Assembly (NCBI RefSeq): GCF_014645315.1
Contig: NZ_BMLQ01000004.1
Location: 310,001-374,000, forward strand
DNA: 64,000 bases
Reading direction: 5' to 3'
From: Citricoccus zhacaiensis
GTDB taxonomy: Bacteria > Actinomycetota > Actinomycetes > Actinomycetales > Micrococcaceae
A program made the translations under genes and the position numbers. Of the stretch, positions 8,680-18,079 are shown piece by piece. Position 1 is the stretch's first letter, and each line of letters starts with the position of its first letter. Below the pieces are notes generated by a model, which was given only the letters and a program-made list of their open reading frames with translations, ran no database searches and was not told where the DNA came from.

Positions 8680-10164
8680 TCAGCGGCGCGCGGGGGCCGT
8701 GAAGGGTGCCAGCCGCTCCAATAACGTGATCAGCAGACCCGAGGTCTGTGCCGGGACCAGCTTCACCAGGTCGCCAGGGTGGTCAGGGTAGTCGGGCTGT
8801 CGGAGACGGCCGCGGGATCCGCCGTCGGGATCGCCATCAGAGCCGCCATCGCCAGCACCATGCGACCGCGTCAGAACGTGGTTTCCCCAGCGCGCGGCGT
8901 TGAGGCCCATGAGGACCTCGCCCCCGGCCGTGGACTCGGTAAGGTCAGCGCCGCCACTCTCCAGTGTCCACAGCAACCAGGGCGCGCTCCAGAGATCCTG
9001 CCAGCGCGGATCAGCGGCCAGCTCCGCCGGGAGCGGCAGGTCCGGGTCCAGGGTCCGCCGGAGCAGCAACTCCCGGGACACCGTGTCCACGCCGAGACGG
9101 CGGGAGTCCGACGGTCCGAGCGCCGCGGCGCGGATCACCAGCTCGGCGGAGCGTTCGGCGGGATACAACCCGAGCAGCACCTCGTCCGGCTCGCCCGGCA
9201 CGGGCAGGGCGTGAGCCACGGCGGCCACCAGCCCACGGCTCCGGTGCAGCTCCAGCGCCCGATGGCGGCCATGGCGGCTGTGAATGGTCAGCGTGGACAC
9301 CTGCTCGGCCTCCTGAAGGACCGCGGCGGCGACGGCGGCGCGGTCCGTCAGCCTGCGGGTGGCGGCACTGGCCAGGCCTGCCTCCACCACGGGCCGTGCT
9401 CGATCGTCCAGGAGTTGGCCCCACGGTTCTCCGGGTGGGTGCTGCGACAGGAAGGCCAGCGCGTCCGGGGCCAGATCGAGCATGGAGGCCCCGGCCCAGG
9501 CCCCGGCGGTGCTGAACCGCTGCCGCGAACCGGGACGGCCGGCGTCGTGCGCGGATTCGTCCGCCGCCCCGGCGGAGCTTTCGTCCGCCGCCACGCGTCC
9601 CACGCGGACCACGGACTGCGGCGAGGGATGCCCCTCGGCCAGGGCGGAGGCCCACTCGCCCGGAATGGCCCCGGCCATCGAGTCGAACATCATCTCCAGC
9701 AGGGCCAGGTCAGCCACGGCGCAGACAGCGGTGGCGTCCAGGTCCGGGGCATCACGCAGGGGGTCGAACCCCTCCGGCTGCCCCGCGTTGGCGGACCACA
9801 GCAGCCAGCGGGTCTCCACGGTGGGCCGGCCCGCCAGGGAGGGCACCAGACGCAGGAACCTCAGGCCGAACCAGTCGCCACCGGACCAGCGGTCCATGCC
9901 CACGGGCACACCGCGGGCCGGATCCGGTCCTCCGCGAGAACCGAACCGGGGCGATTCCGGGGCGGAATCGGTGCGCGGATCGTGCACCGCGGACCCCTCG
10001 GGGAGGTCGGCGTTGGTGTTCCAGCGCCGGACGGTGAACACCGGGGTGGTCCGGTCCGGTCCCGGCAACGGCATCATCAGCGCGTCGGCACCGGGCAGGA
10101 ACGCCGGAGACCAGCCGGTGGGAACGGGCAGGGAGGGGGTCAGCGCGGACGCGGCGGTGCTCAC
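8680..10164 (-). CDS. Third protein of ESX-like triad 1, uncharacterised
   Basis: This 494-residue soluble protein has no recognised catalytic motif. Its first half resembles the product of 45047-45538 (ETRWLLW region), and its second half resembles that of 44130-45047 (DLWSAPWLLW matches ELWAEPWFVW). It therefore looks like a fusion of two domains that are separate genes elsewhere in the window. It is also the counterpart of the product of 36834-38078. The GTG start lies 1 nt after the stop of the preceding gene, so the two are translationally coupled. A chaperone or escort role for the WXG-like partner is inference from operon position only. Confidence 0.7.
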   Translation of the reverse strand: MSTAASALTPSLPVPTGWSPAFLPGADALMMPLPGPDRTTPVFTVRRWNTNADLPEGSAVHDPRTDSAPESPRFGSRGGPDPARGVPVGMDRWSGGDWFGLRFLRLVPSLAGRPTVETRWLLWSANAGQPEGFDPLRDAPDLDATAVCAVADLALLEMMFDSMAGAIPGEWASALAEGHPSPQSVVRVGRVAADESSAGAADESAHDAGRPGSRQRFSTAGAWAGASMLDLAPDALAFLSQHPPGEPWGQLLDDRARPVVEAGLASAATRRLTDRAAVAAAVLQEAEQVSTLTIHSRHGRHRALELHRSRGLVAAVAHALPVPGEPDEVLLGLYPAERSAELVIRAAALGPSDSRRLGVDTVSRELLLRRTLDPDLPLPAELAADPRWQDLWSAPWLLWTLESGGADLTESTAGGEVLMGLNAARWGNHVLTRSHGAGDGGSDGDPDGGSRGRLRQPDYPDHPGDLVKLVPAQTSGLLITLLERLAPFTAPARR

Positions 10165-10165
10165 C

Positions 10166-11542
10166 TCAATCCACCTCGAACTCGCCGGTGGCCGGGTTGT
10201 ACCGGTCCTGCATCTCGTCCAGGTCCCAGGACTCGTCTCCGGCCTCGTTCACGATGAACTCCGTAAGCCCCGTGGCCACATAGGTCACCGCGATGCCCAG
10301 CACGGTGCCCCCGGGGCCCAGCACCGCGGTCAGCACGGCAGACCCGGCGCCCGTGGCGATCTGCACCCCGTCCACGATCATGGACTCCGTGGCGTACTTC
10401 TGCACGATGTCCCGGTACTCGGACTCGGAGAGCAGCGGGGCGGCGGTGGAGAGGGTCCGCCCATAGCGGTTGACGTTCACGCCGGTGCCGATCAGTTGCA
10501 CGATCGCCGTGGCCCAGCCGCCGATCACGCCCTTGCCCAGCGTGGAGTCGGTGAGCTTGCCGAGCGAGTTCAGGCCGAACCTGGAGGCCATCTCCGCCAC
10601 GGTCTGGGTGGTCTCGCCGTCGAAGGACAGGTCGACCTGCCGCCACTCCGTGTTCTCGTTCATGACCGCCAGGATGGCCGCATTGAGGTTCGGGTCCATG
10701 GGCGAACCGGTGCGGACCAGCTCACCGTTGGGACCGTAGGACCAGCGCACGCCGTTGGCGTCCACATAGTCGAAGGGAAGGTCGTCGTACTGGGCGAAGA
10801 CCCCTTTGGCGATCGCCAGCAATTCCTCGTCGGAGAGGTCGGCGTCTCCGAAGATGTGGCTGGCCTCCAGCGCCTCGGCCAGCTCCTCCGGCGTCTCATA
10901 CTGGGTCAGGGACTCCGGGCGGTGGGAGAAGTTCATCTCCCCCAGCGCGTCCATGTCGATGCCGTCGATCGTGCTCGCCAGATCACGCCGGGCCGCATTG
11001 AGGTGGTCGATGACCCAGACGGGGCCATTGGCCTCCCTTCCGTCCCGTTCGCCGCGCATCTCGTTGAACTTCTCCGCATAGCTCATGCCGTACTCAGCCA
11101 TGAACTCGTCCTCGTCCATGCGCGAGTGGTCGGCCTCGACCGTGCGGTACGTCTCCATCCAGCCCTCGGCCCAGGAGTCGTAGTCCACCTTCATGTCGTC
11201 AAAGTCCTGCACGGAGGCCTTGTACACCTGCACCGCGCCGGAGAACACTGCTCCGGCATTCTTGATGGCCTGCAGCTTCTCGGCCACGGGAGTCATGGCC
11301 GCGAAGACCGCGTCCTGGTCAGCGCCACCGTAGACCTCCCGGAAATCGTTCCACTTGGTGACGGCCTGCATCAGGTGGGTGAAGGTCTCGTGGCAGTTCT
11401 CTGCCAGGTTGTCCGCGGCGCTGACCGCCATGGAGACGTTGCCGGTATCGATGGCCCAGGAACACACGCCGTCCCAGTACCGAGAGGTGTGGTTCTCCTG
11501 GGAGACGTCAGTGATCCATTCCACGTCATCGAACTTGGTCAT
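10166..11542 (-). CDS. Large WXG-like protein of ESX-like triad 1
   Basis: The 458-residue protein has a helical N-terminal region containing AVTKWNDFREVYGGAD, a WxxF-type turn like those of WXG100/LXG proteins. A charged middle follows (DANGVRWSYGPNGELVR), then two hydrophobic stretches near residues 340-365 and 400-435. It is a homologue of the 35392-36837 product, which shares TWNGFKEYYHGTD and the same two hydrophobic segments. There is no signal peptide. Type VII-type export or membrane insertion is inferred. The ATG start lies 3 nt after the stop of the 11546-12073 gene. Confidence 0.72.
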   Translation of the reverse strand: MTKFDDVEWITDVSQENHTSRYWDGVCSWAIDTGNVSMAVSAADNLAENCHETFTHLMQAVTKWNDFREVYGGADQDAVFAAMTPVAEKLQAIKNAGAVFSGAVQVYKASVQDFDDMKVDYDSWAEGWMETYRTVEADHSRMDEDEFMAEYGMSYAEKFNEMRGERDGREANGPVWVIDHLNAARRDLASTIDGIDMDALGEMNFSHRPESLTQYETPEELAEALEASHIFGDADLSDEELLAIAKGVFAQYDDLPFDYVDANGVRWSYGPNGELVRTGSPMDPNLNAAILAVMNENTEWRQVDLSFDGETTQTVAEMASRFGLNSLGKLTDSTLGKGVIGGWATAIVQLIGTGVNVNRYGRTLSTAAPLLSESEYRDIVQKYATESMIVDGVQIATGAGSAVLTAVLGPGGTVLGIAVTYVATGLTEFIVNEAGDESWDLDEMQDRYNPATGEFEVD

Positions 11543-11545
11543 GGC

Positions 11546-12073
11546 TCAGCCCTGGCTTCCGTAGGCGGCTTCGTAGGGATTGGAGATGTACTGCTGACCC
11601 CCGAGCGGGTCGTTCGGGTCCGGGTAGCTCGGCATCGGCGAGGGCTCCGGACTCGAGCCGCCCGACTGGTCCGGGGAGTCCGAGGGCGACGGGATGTCGC
11701 TGGTAGAGGTTCCGTCCCCGGAACGGTACTCCGGGAAGTCAGACGTGGCACCCGAGGCCTCGTAGGCCATGGCGGCATCCCCGGAGACGTAGTAGTTGAC
11801 CGCTTCCTCCATGGCGTTGATGCAGTTGTTCAATTCCCTGAACAACCGCTCGTACGTGGGCTCGAGCTTGTCCTCCACGAAGGCGTAGTACGCCTGGTCC
11901 ACCTTCTCGGCGTCGGACTTGGTGTTGGAGCTCTCCTGTGCGGCGTACGTGTGGCGGTCGACCATCATCAGGTCGTCATCGACCCACTGGAAGTCGTTGC
12001 CGGCGTCCACGATCTCCCGCAGCTCAGAGATGACACGCTGGCATCCGTGCACGTCGATCCAGTATTCGGTCAC
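11546..12073 (-). CDS. Small WXG100-like first protein of ESX-like triad 1
   Basis: This 175-residue helical protein begins with TEYWIDVHGCQRVISELREI, closely matching YWIDVYGCDRVLAELRDQ of the triad 2 homologue. The motif NYYVSGDAAMAYEA is also shared (YYYTSGDAEM). The last 60 residues are a Ser/Pro/Asp-rich disordered tail. The GTG at 12073 is chosen over an ATG seven codons upstream because it aligns with the homologue and has GAGGGAG about 7 nt before it. It is first in the operon, 72 bp downstream of the shared palindrome. Confidence 0.72.
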   Translation of the reverse strand: MTEYWIDVHGCQRVISELREIVDAGNDFQWVDDDLMMVDRHTYAAQESSNTKSDAEKVDQAYYAFVEDKLEPTYERLFRELNNCINAMEEAVNYYVSGDAAMAYEASGATSDFPEYRSGDGTSTSDIPSPSDSPDQSGGSSPEPSPMPSYPDPNDPLGGQQYISNPYEAAYGSQG

Positions 12074-12118
12074 GGTCGTCTCCCTCGAGGCCAAGGGCCC
12101 TGCCGGCCCGCTCCGAGC

Positions 12119-12124
12119 AGACTA
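12119..12124 (-). promoter_or_regulatory. -10 box (TAGTCT) of ESX-like triad 1
   Basis: TAGTCT on the minus strand lies exactly 21 nt downstream of the palindrome at 12146-12165. The same 21-nt spacing is seen at 45615-45620. No good -35 hexamer is visible, which fits an activator-dependent promoter. Confidence 0.5.
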
Positions 12125-12145
12125 TCGGTCTGATCCGGGCCTTGC

Positions 12146-12165
12146 GATGGGGACAACTCCCCATC
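12146..12165. promoter_or_regulatory. Shared palindromic operator, copy 1
   Basis: GATGGGGA and TCCCCATC face each other across a 4-nt centre (CAAC). The same 8-bp arms recur upstream of the two other loci encoding this protein family (34764-34783 and 45642-45661). Confidence 0.75.
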
Positions 12166-12242
12166 CCTGGTCCATCACGGCACCAGTTGACGTCGGGAAA
12201 CGCCGAAGAAATCGACAGTCACCGGTGCCGTGATCGGACTGG

Positions 12243-13448
12243 TCAGGCTGGAAGCGAGATGCTCTCCACCGGCTGGCCGGGATCCGCGGCGAAGTCCAGG
12301 CCGGACGGTGCCACGCCGTCCGCCACGAGCTGCGCGCCCAGGGCCGCGACCATGGCCCCGTTGTCCGTGCACAGTCTCACGGGCGGAACCGTCAGCCCGA
12401 TCCCGGCGGCTTCGCACCGCTCTGCCAGCAGCGAGCGCAACCGGGAGTTGGCAGCCACGCCCCCGCCGAGCAGCAGGTGGGTGATGCCGTGCTCCGTGCA
12501 GGCGCGGACCGCCTTGGAGGTGATCACGTCCGCGACCGCCTCCTGGAAGGACGCGGCGATGTCCGCCGTCGGAATCTGGTCCTCCGGAATCCCGGCCGCC
12601 TCGAACTGCTCGACGCACCGGGCCACCGCGGTCTTCAATCCGGAGAAGGACCAGTTGTGGCGGTGCTGGCCGGGTTCCCCCGACGTGCCGACGAACTTCG
12701 GCGCGCTCAGCCCGCGCGGGAAGCGGAAGGCCTTCGGATCGCCCTGCTGGGCCAGCCGGTCGATCACGGGCCCGCCCGGGTAGCCAGCGCCCAGGAGCCG
12801 GGCGACCTTGTCATAGGCCTCGCCCGCGGCGTCGTCGATGGTGGAGCCGAGCAGCGTGACGTCCGTGGTGAGGCGGTTGACCTGCAGGATCTCCGTGTGC
12901 CCGCCGGAGACCAGCAGGGCACCGAGGCTCTCAGGCAGCGGCGCCGAGGGGCGGTCCGCGGACTCCTCGCCGCCCAGGTTCCCTTCCCCGAGCACGACGG
13001 CGGCCGGTCCGGTTCCGCTCTTGGCCACCCCGTCCAGCATGCCGACTCCGACATGGGCCACCAGGTGGTTGAGCCCGAAGAGCGGCTTGTCCGCGGCGAG
13101 CGCGAGGGCCTTCGCCCCGGCCACCCCGACCATGAGGGCACCGGCGAGACCGGGGCCGGAGGTCACGGCGATGGCATCGATCTCCTCCAGCGTGACGCCG
13201 GCGGTGTCCAGGGCCTGCTGCAGCGTGGGGATGTACTCCTCGAGGTGGGCCCGGGCCGCGATCTCGGGGATGACGCCACCGAAGCGGACGTGCTCCTCCA
13301 TGGAGGAGGCCACCGCGTTGGCCAGCAACTCGGTCCCGCGCACGATGCCGAATCCGGTCTCATCACAGGAGGTCTCGATGCCCAGGACGAGAGGCGCGGA
13401 GCGGGTCATCGACGTTGACGGTTCAGCGACGGCGGCAGCAGTAGGCAT
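12243..13448 (-). CDS. tsaD: tRNA N6-threonylcarbamoyladenosine transferase TsaD
   Basis: TsaD transfers threonylcarbamoyl from TC-AMP to A37 of ANN-decoding tRNAs, working with TsaB and TsaE. The 401-residue protein has the N-terminal [12 protein letters not shown], the metal-binding HLVAH (His128, His132), [12 protein letters not shown] and SGGHTEIL. The start is set at ATG 13448 because TAGAAT ends 7 nt upstream, which suggests leaderless transcription; ATGs at 13457 and 13409 are alternatives. Its usual neighbours rimI, tsaB and tsaE lie on the same strand but 10-40 kb away. Confidence 0.97.
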   Translation of the reverse strand: MPTAAAVAEPSTSMTRSAPLVLGIETSCDETGFGIVRGTELLANAVASSMEEHVRFGGVIPEIAARAHLEEYIPTLQQALDTAGVTLEEIDAIAVTSGPGLAGALMVGVAGAKALALAADKPLFGLNHLVAHVGVGMLDGVAKSGTGPAAVVLGEGNLGGEESADRPSAPLPESLGALLVSGGHTEILQVNRLTTDVTLLGSTIDDAAGEAYDKVARLLGAGYPGGPVIDRLAQQGDPKAFRFPRGLSAPKFVGTSGEPGQHRHNWSFSGLKTAVARCVEQFEAAGIPEDQIPTADIAASFQEAVADVITSKAVRACTEHGITHLLLGGGVAANSRLRSLLAERCEAAGIGLTVPPVRLCTDNGAMVAALGAQLVADGVAPSGLDFAADPGQPVESISLPA

Positions 13449-13455
13449 GCCCGCC

Positions 13456-13461
13456 ATTCTA
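13456..13461 (-). promoter_or_regulatory. -10 box (TAGAAT) for leaderless tsaD
   Basis: TAGAAT ends 7 nt before ATG 13448. It is identical in sequence and spacing to the element before rimI, and no ribosome site is visible. Confidence 0.6.
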
Positions 13462-13548
13462 AGACCGGGCCCGAAGCTCCGCCGGAACCATCGTCCGGCA
13501 GGATCACGGCCGCAATTAATGTAGCGACTCGCCGAAGAACCCTGACAG

Positions 13549-15285
13549 TTATTGCTCTCGTGATCGTTCTGTGGCGGGGCCGTTGACGGGGATGCGGACG
13601 GTGAAGGTGGAGCCCACGTCCTTTTCCGAGGACACGAGGAGCTCCCCGCCGTGGGCCCGCACGAAGCCCTGGGTGATGGCCAACCCCAAGCCGGTGCCAG
13701 GGATGGCCGCCTTGCGCACGTGCTCCGTCCGGTAGAAGTTCGTGAACAACTTCTCCCGTTCCGCCTCTGTCATCCCGAAACCGGTGTCCCGGACCGCAAG
13801 CTCGGCCCATTGCCTGGCACCGTCCACGCCGCCCACCTGGCGGAGAGCGACGGTGACGGAGCCGCCGTCGGGCGTGTACTTGATGGCATTGGACAGCAGG
13901 TTGTCCACCACCTGACCCATCTTGACCGGATCCGCCTGGGCATCCAGCCGCTCCGGGAGGTCCGCTTCAAGGGTCAGCCCGGCTTTCGCGGCCTGGACTG
14001 CCACGGACTCCACGCTGGTCTGCACCAACAGTGCCAGGTTGACCTGCTGCACCGTGACCTTGGAACTGTTCGCGGCGGAGTCCAGCAGGCTGGTCACGAG
14101 GCCCAGCAACCGCTCCGCGTTGCGCTGGGAGGTGGTCAGGAACTTCCGGACCACCGGGTCCAGGTCCTCCTCCAGCGCCACGTCCAGGTAGCCGATGATC
14201 GACGTCAGCGGCGTCCGGAACTCATGGGAGACCTCGGCCACAAACCGTTCCCGCGTCTGGATGGCGTCCATCAGATCCGTAACGTTCTGGAAGACCACCA
14301 CGGTGCCGTCGAAGCGGTCCTCCTCGTCATACATGGCGGAGGCCGAGACGGAGAGGTGCTGCTGGGCGCCATCCGTGCCGATCGCGATGATGCGGCCACG
14401 GAATTCCTTGCCCTGCAGGGCTTGGGTGACGGGCCGCTCGTCCGGAGGGATGGGCGTGACACCGTCCGCCTCGAAGAGCAGCAACTCGTGCTCGGCGCCG
14501 TCGTCCCGGCCAGGCGGCAGGCCGATGAAGTGGGTGCGCCGCTGGGCTTGGTTCATCAGGACGTCATGGCCGTCTCCGTCCACCACGAGGATCCCGACGT
14601 CCGAGGTCTCCACCACGGCCTGCAGCAACCGGTTCTGGGTGGCGGCCCCGTCCAGGGCCGATCGCAACTCCAACCGCTGCTTGTCCATGCTGCGGGTCAG
14701 AATGCTGGCCGCCACCCCGAGCGCCAGCATGAGGAACGGCACCATGACCGGCCGGGTCAGACTCGATTCCATGAGGGCATCCGAGAACGGAGTCGTTGCG
14801 GACACATACGGCCACCAGTTGACGGCGGCGGTTCCGAGAAAGCCGAGGCTCAGAGCAAGTATGGGATAGAGACCTGACCACGCCAGCCAGAAGACGGGGA
14901 ACGCTGTCAGAAGCACCATGCCGTCAAGCACGGAGCGCGCGGCAGTCCAGAGCGGAGCGATCGCGACGAAATCGAGCAGCGGGATGATCCAGTAGAACAC
15001 GGCAGGCAGCCGGTGCCACGGAATGGTCCCCGCCAACAACGTCAGGAACATGATGCCGCCGAAGCCGATGGCCAGGAAGGTGGATTCCATGGCCACGCCG
15101 GGATCGATCGCCAAGACCGCGATGACCACGAGAACGGTGGAGATCGTCAGCGGCAATTGCGATAACAGGACGCGGCGCCTCAGCGAGAACTCGCCGAAGT
15201 GGCGGCGGCCCTCGGCCACCTCGGCCGAGGGCAGCGTCGTCGGGGTAGCGAGTGACACGGCAGGACTCCGTTCGTTGCGAGGCAT
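13549..15285 (-). CDS. Membrane sensor histidine kinase
   Basis: The 578-residue kinase has about six hydrophobic helices in residues 38-195, a PAS-like domain (about 215-335), a HisKA domain with [10 protein letters not shown] (phospho-accepting His354), and a HATPase domain with the N box ([12 protein letters not shown]), DTGFGM and GTGLGL. It probably phosphorylates the response regulator encoded divergently 59 bp away. The signal is unknown. ATG 15285 has AGAGG 6 nt upstream; GTG 15258 with GGAGT is an equally possible start. Confidence 0.92.
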   Translation of the reverse strand: MPRNERSPAVSLATPTTLPSAEVAEGRRHFGEFSLRRRVLLSQLPLTISTVLVVIAVLAIDPGVAMESTFLAIGFGGIMFLTLLAGTIPWHRLPAVFYWIIPLLDFVAIAPLWTAARSVLDGMVLLTAFPVFWLAWSGLYPILALSLGFLGTAAVNWWPYVSATTPFSDALMESSLTRPVMVPFLMLALGVAASILTRSMDKQRLELRSALDGAATQNRLLQAVVETSDVGILVVDGDGHDVLMNQAQRRTHFIGLPPGRDDGAEHELLLFEADGVTPIPPDERPVTQALQGKEFRGRIIAIGTDGAQQHLSVSASAMYDEEDRFDGTVVVFQNVTDLMDAIQTRERFVAEVSHEFRTPLTSIIGYLDVALEEDLDPVVRKFLTTSQRNAERLLGLVTSLLDSAANSSKVTVQQVNLALLVQTSVESVAVQAAKAGLTLEADLPERLDAQADPVKMGQVVDNLLSNAIKYTPDGGSVTVALRQVGGVDGARQWAELAVRDTGFGMTEAEREKLFTNFYRTEHVRKAAIPGTGLGLAITQGFVRAHGGELLVSSEKDVGSTFTVRIPVNGPATERSREQ

Positions 15286-15344
15286 GAAGCGCCTCTATGT
15301 ACACGATATCCTTGGACCAAACAACGCTTTGGGGGGTGTTTCGC

Positions 15345-16166
15345 ATGGATGATCGTCGTGTCGCCGTCGTCGTCGAGGATGACGATGACATCCGGGGGCT
15401 CATGGTGGCCCTCCTGGGCCAGTCGGGTTTCGAGGTGCATGAGGCCTCCAACGGGACCGACGGCGTGCGTGCCGTACGAGACTACGATCCCATCCTCGTG
15501 ACCGTGGACCTGGGCCTGCCGGACTTCGACGGCTACGAGGTCACCCGTCAAGTGCGCCAGTTCACCGACGCCTACGTGGTGATGCTGACCGCCCGTGGCG
15601 AGGAGATCGACACCCTCCTGGGCCTGGATGCCGGTGCCGACGATTACCTCACCAAGCCGTTCCGCCCCCGCGTGCTGCGCGCCCGGATCGAGGCCATGCT
15701 GCGCCGCCCACGCGGAGGCAGCACCGCGGCTCCGGCCGTCCCGGCGCCGCCCACGAATGCGCCCGTCCGGGAGAACTCCGGCGGCGCGGTGCCGACCGCC
15801 TCCAACGAGAAACCAGTCCAGATCGATCGGCACCTGTCCCTGGACGGCCTGGAGCTGTACCCGACCGTGCACCAGGTGGTGGCCGAGGGCCGCGAGGTCC
15901 CCGTGACCCCCACGGAGTTCCTGTTGTTGGAAACGCTGATGCTCAGCGGCCGCGTGGTGAGGTCGAAGGCGGAGCTGTCCCGCGTCATCCGCGGGGATGC
16001 ACCAGACAACGGAACCTTCGTCTCTCTGGCGGACGAGCGCACCGTGGAGGTACATCTCGGGAACCTGCGGCGCAAGCTGAAGGACGATCCGAAGACGCCG
16101 CGATGGGTGCAGACCGTGCGTGGAGTGGGCTACCGCATGGCGAGCAGCCCACAGGATGTCAGATAG
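15345..16166 (+). CDS. OmpR/PhoB-family response regulator
   Basis: This 273-residue DNA-binding regulator has a receiver domain with acidic residues EDDDD near the N terminus, phospho-acceptor Asp55 (VTVDLGLPD) and Lys104 (TKPF). A 45-residue Pro/Ala linker follows, then a winged-helix effector domain ending in TPRWVQTVRGVGYRM. The ATG at 15345 follows a GGGGGGTG ribosome site; the frame upstream of it has no support. It is divergent from its likely kinase. Its 3' end overlaps the convergent Hpt-like gene by 8 bp. Confidence 0.93.
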   Translation: MDDRRVAVVVEDDDDIRGLMVALLGQSGFEVHEASNGTDGVRAVRDYDPILVTVDLGLPDFDGYEVTRQVRQFTDAYVVMLTARGEEIDTLLGLDAGADDYLTKPFRPRVLRARIEAMLRRPRGGSTAAPAVPAPPTNAPVRENSGGAVPTASNEKPVQIDRHLSLDGLELYPTVHQVVAEGREVPVTPTEFLLLETLMLSGRVVRSKAELSRVIRGDAPDNGTFVSLADERTVEVHLGNLRRKLKDDPKTPRWVQTVRGVGYRMASSPQDVR

Positions 16167-16551
16167 CTCCCGCAACCTGCTGTACGAACAGCTGCAGCTG
16201 CCGGGCAGTCTCGGCGGCCAGACGGCGTAGCGTTTCCATGATCTCGGCCAGTCGTTCCCTAGCGGGCCAGTGGACGGGAGCCGGCGGACGCTGGGCGAAG
16301 TCCTCCTGGAGGCGGGCCGCCAACGTGGACAGGGCCTGGGCGCCTGCCATGGCCGAAGAGGTCTTCAGGCTGAGGACGGCGTCCATCCAGTCCCCGTGGT
16401 CCTGGGCTGAGAGGGCGCGCTGGAGGCGATCGACGCGCTGGTCCAGCATGGCCTCATAGCGGCGGATGAACCCGCACAGCATGTCTGTATCGCCTAGTTG
16501 TTCCCCCAACCGGCCCAGCGCATCAGTATCAAGTACTGGTGCAATGGTCAT
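16159..16551 (-). CDS. Hpt-like domain protein lacking the phospho-accepting histidine
   Basis: This 130-residue helical protein resembles histidine phosphotransfer domains. Where Hpt proteins have H-x-L-K-G-x-S, this one reads L-S-L-K-T-S-S (AVLSLKTSSAMAGA), so the active His is replaced by Leu. It may bind a receiver without passing phosphate, or act as a dimerised scaffold; this is inference. The ATG at 16551 has AAGGGGGAG about 12 nt upstream; a GTG at 16584 would add 11 residues. It lies tail to tail with the response regulator gene and upstream of the SipW cluster. Confidence 0.7.
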   Translation of the reverse strand: MTIAPVLDTDALGRLGEQLGDTDMLCGFIRRYEAMLDQRVDRLQRALSAQDHGDWMDAVLSLKTSSAMAGAQALSTLAARLQEDFAQRPPAPVHWPARERLAEIMETLRRLAAETARQLQLFVQQVAGAI

Positions 16552-16873
16552 GGACTCATGATGCTCCCCCTTGCGCAGGACCACGCCGGGCTTTTCCCAA
16601 AGCTTTGCTCAAGACCCACGCCGGTCCCACTTCCCAAAGGAACCCTCAAGGTCGGCGCGGCGAATCTACGGGAAACCTTGTGGGGATCCGTCGTCAACCC
16701 GCAGGCCGGGCTTGAGGGCCGTGGCCTGAAATAGATCTCAGCAGGAAGCCGGGAGCGGCATCGACATCCCCGTCGACAAGTCTCCGAGAGCTCCTGCACC
16801 GTCTCAGTATCGACGCCGGCGCTGGCATCCCCGCCAGCCCCGGCCAAGATCGTTCTCAACAAGGGGTATTGAC
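16552..16873 (+). promoter_or_regulatory. 322-bp structured intergenic leader upstream of SipW cluster I
   Basis: The region lies between the divergent Hpt-like gene and the first SipW-type gene. It contains a stem CCCTCAAGGT (16643-16652) with ACCTTGTGGGG (16675-16685), and a second stem CAGGCC (16702-16707) with GGCCTG (16723-16728). No known riboswitch class is recognised and no clear sigma-70 promoter stands out. A long folded 5' leader is plausible. Confidence 0.4.
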
Positions 16874-17413
16874 ATGAAGAAGATGACCAAGGGTGCCATC
16901 GTGACCGGCTTAGGCGTGGCCCTCCTCCTCGGCGGCGGCGGCACCCTCGCCGTATGGAACGTCGAGCAGACCGCCAATGCCGGGACTATGGCCGCCGGCA
17001 GCATGGAACTGACCTCGAGCACGGGCGTCTGGACCTCCAACCTCTCCAACAACCCGATCCCGGACATCACCGAGTACCGCATCGTCCCGGGCGAGGAACT
17101 CACCTACACGCAGCAACTTGAGGTCGGGCTGGAGGGTGACCAACTGGAGGCCACCCTGTCCGTCGACACCTCCGGAGTCACCAATGGCTTCTCCAACAAC
17201 CTGACCCTGGAGGACTTCATGGTGACGAAGGCCGGGGCCGCCGACGCTGCCATCACGGCCTACAACGGCTCGGCCGATGTGGAGAAGGGCACGTACACCG
17301 CCTCCGCCACCCTGGCCTTCAACGCCGACCACCAGGAGGACATGAACCAGGAGCTGGACCTCACCCAGGTCACCTATGTCCTGGATCAGAAGGCTCCGAC
17401 GCCCGCCAACTGA
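16874..17413 (+). CDS. SipW-type exported protein 1
   Basis: The 179-residue protein starts with the alternate signal peptide of SipW substrates: a lysine-rich start, a hydrophobic core, then GGGGTLAVWNVEQTANAGT, with GxxxxGxMELT after the likely cleavage site. The mature part is beta-rich and Thr/Asn-rich, similar in style to TasA/camelysin fibre proteins, though I do not claim direct homology. The ribosome site AAGGGG precedes ATG 16874. It is first in a four-gene cluster with a dedicated signal peptidase at 18080. Confidence 0.8.
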   Translation: MKKMTKGAIVTGLGVALLLGGGGTLAVWNVEQTANAGTMAAGSMELTSSTGVWTSNLSNNPIPDITEYRIVPGEELTYTQQLEVGLEGDQLEATLSVDTSGVTNGFSNNLTLEDFMVTKAGAADAAITAYNGSADVEKGTYTASATLAFNADHQEDMNQELDLTQVTYVLDQKAPTPAN

Positions 17414-17508
17414 TCCCGTCCTTACCGTCCCGACCCCACGCAGCGGGTGACCATCCCCGGTCCACCCGTGGCCCGCCACCGCCGCCCTTCGTCCCCTGAG
17501 GAGATGAC

Positions 17509-18069
17509 ATGCGCATCAAGACCATGATGCGGACCGCTGGAGTCATCTCTCTGGCGGTGGTGGCGGGCCTGCTGGGGGTCGGGGGCACCTGGGCGCTCTG
17601 GAACGTGGCGGTACCGGCGGAGATGGGCACCGTCCAGGCCGCCGATTTCCGGGTCGAACTCAACGGCTCACCCATGACAGTCAACGGCATGGCCGCCACT
17701 GTGGCGTTGGAGAAACCGGGGACCGCCCTGACGCCGAAGACACCTGTGTACTCCATCATCACGGTCAAGAACGCCGCCAATGCCGGCGGCCGGTTCTCCA
17801 TCCGTGCCACCATGGGCACACCGACCGCCCAGAGTTCTGATCCCATCTTGGCAGCGAATCTCAAGGGCCATGTCCTCACGGCCCAGATGCCTGGATCCAC
17901 CACGTGCGCCGATGCCACCTACACGGCACAACCCGCCACCGCCACGATCGCCAAAGGCGCCACCGCCCGGTATTGCGTCAAGATGAGCCTGCCCGCAGAC
18001 ACCCCCGCCATGTTGACCCCGTCCACCGCCACCGTGACCATCCCGGTGACCGCCACCCAGATCCAGTAA
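17509..18069 (+). CDS. SipW-type exported protein 2
   Basis: The 186-residue product has the same alternate signal peptide (GVGGTWALWNVAVPAEMGTVQAADF). The mature region has a DUF11-like or IgG-fold pattern (VYSIITVKNAANAGGRFSIRATMG) and two Cys residues that could form a disulfide (CADATYTAQ and RYCVKM). The ribosome site GAGGAGATGAC is good. It lies 95 bp after gene 1 and 10 bp before the signal peptidase gene. Confidence 0.78.
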   Translation: MRIKTMMRTAGVISLAVVAGLLGVGGTWALWNVAVPAEMGTVQAADFRVELNGSPMTVNGMAATVALEKPGTALTPKTPVYSIITVKNAANAGGRFSIRATMGTPTAQSSDPILAANLKGHVLTAQMPGSTTCADATYTAQPATATIAKGATARYCVKMSLPADTPAMLTPSTATVTIPVTATQIQ

Positions 18070-18079
18070 GGAGCAGGAC

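Noticed and set aside
16552-16873. Cyclic-di-GMP or other known riboswitch upstream of the SipW cluster
   Set aside because: I looked for class-specific conserved segments and did not find them; only generic stems are visible.
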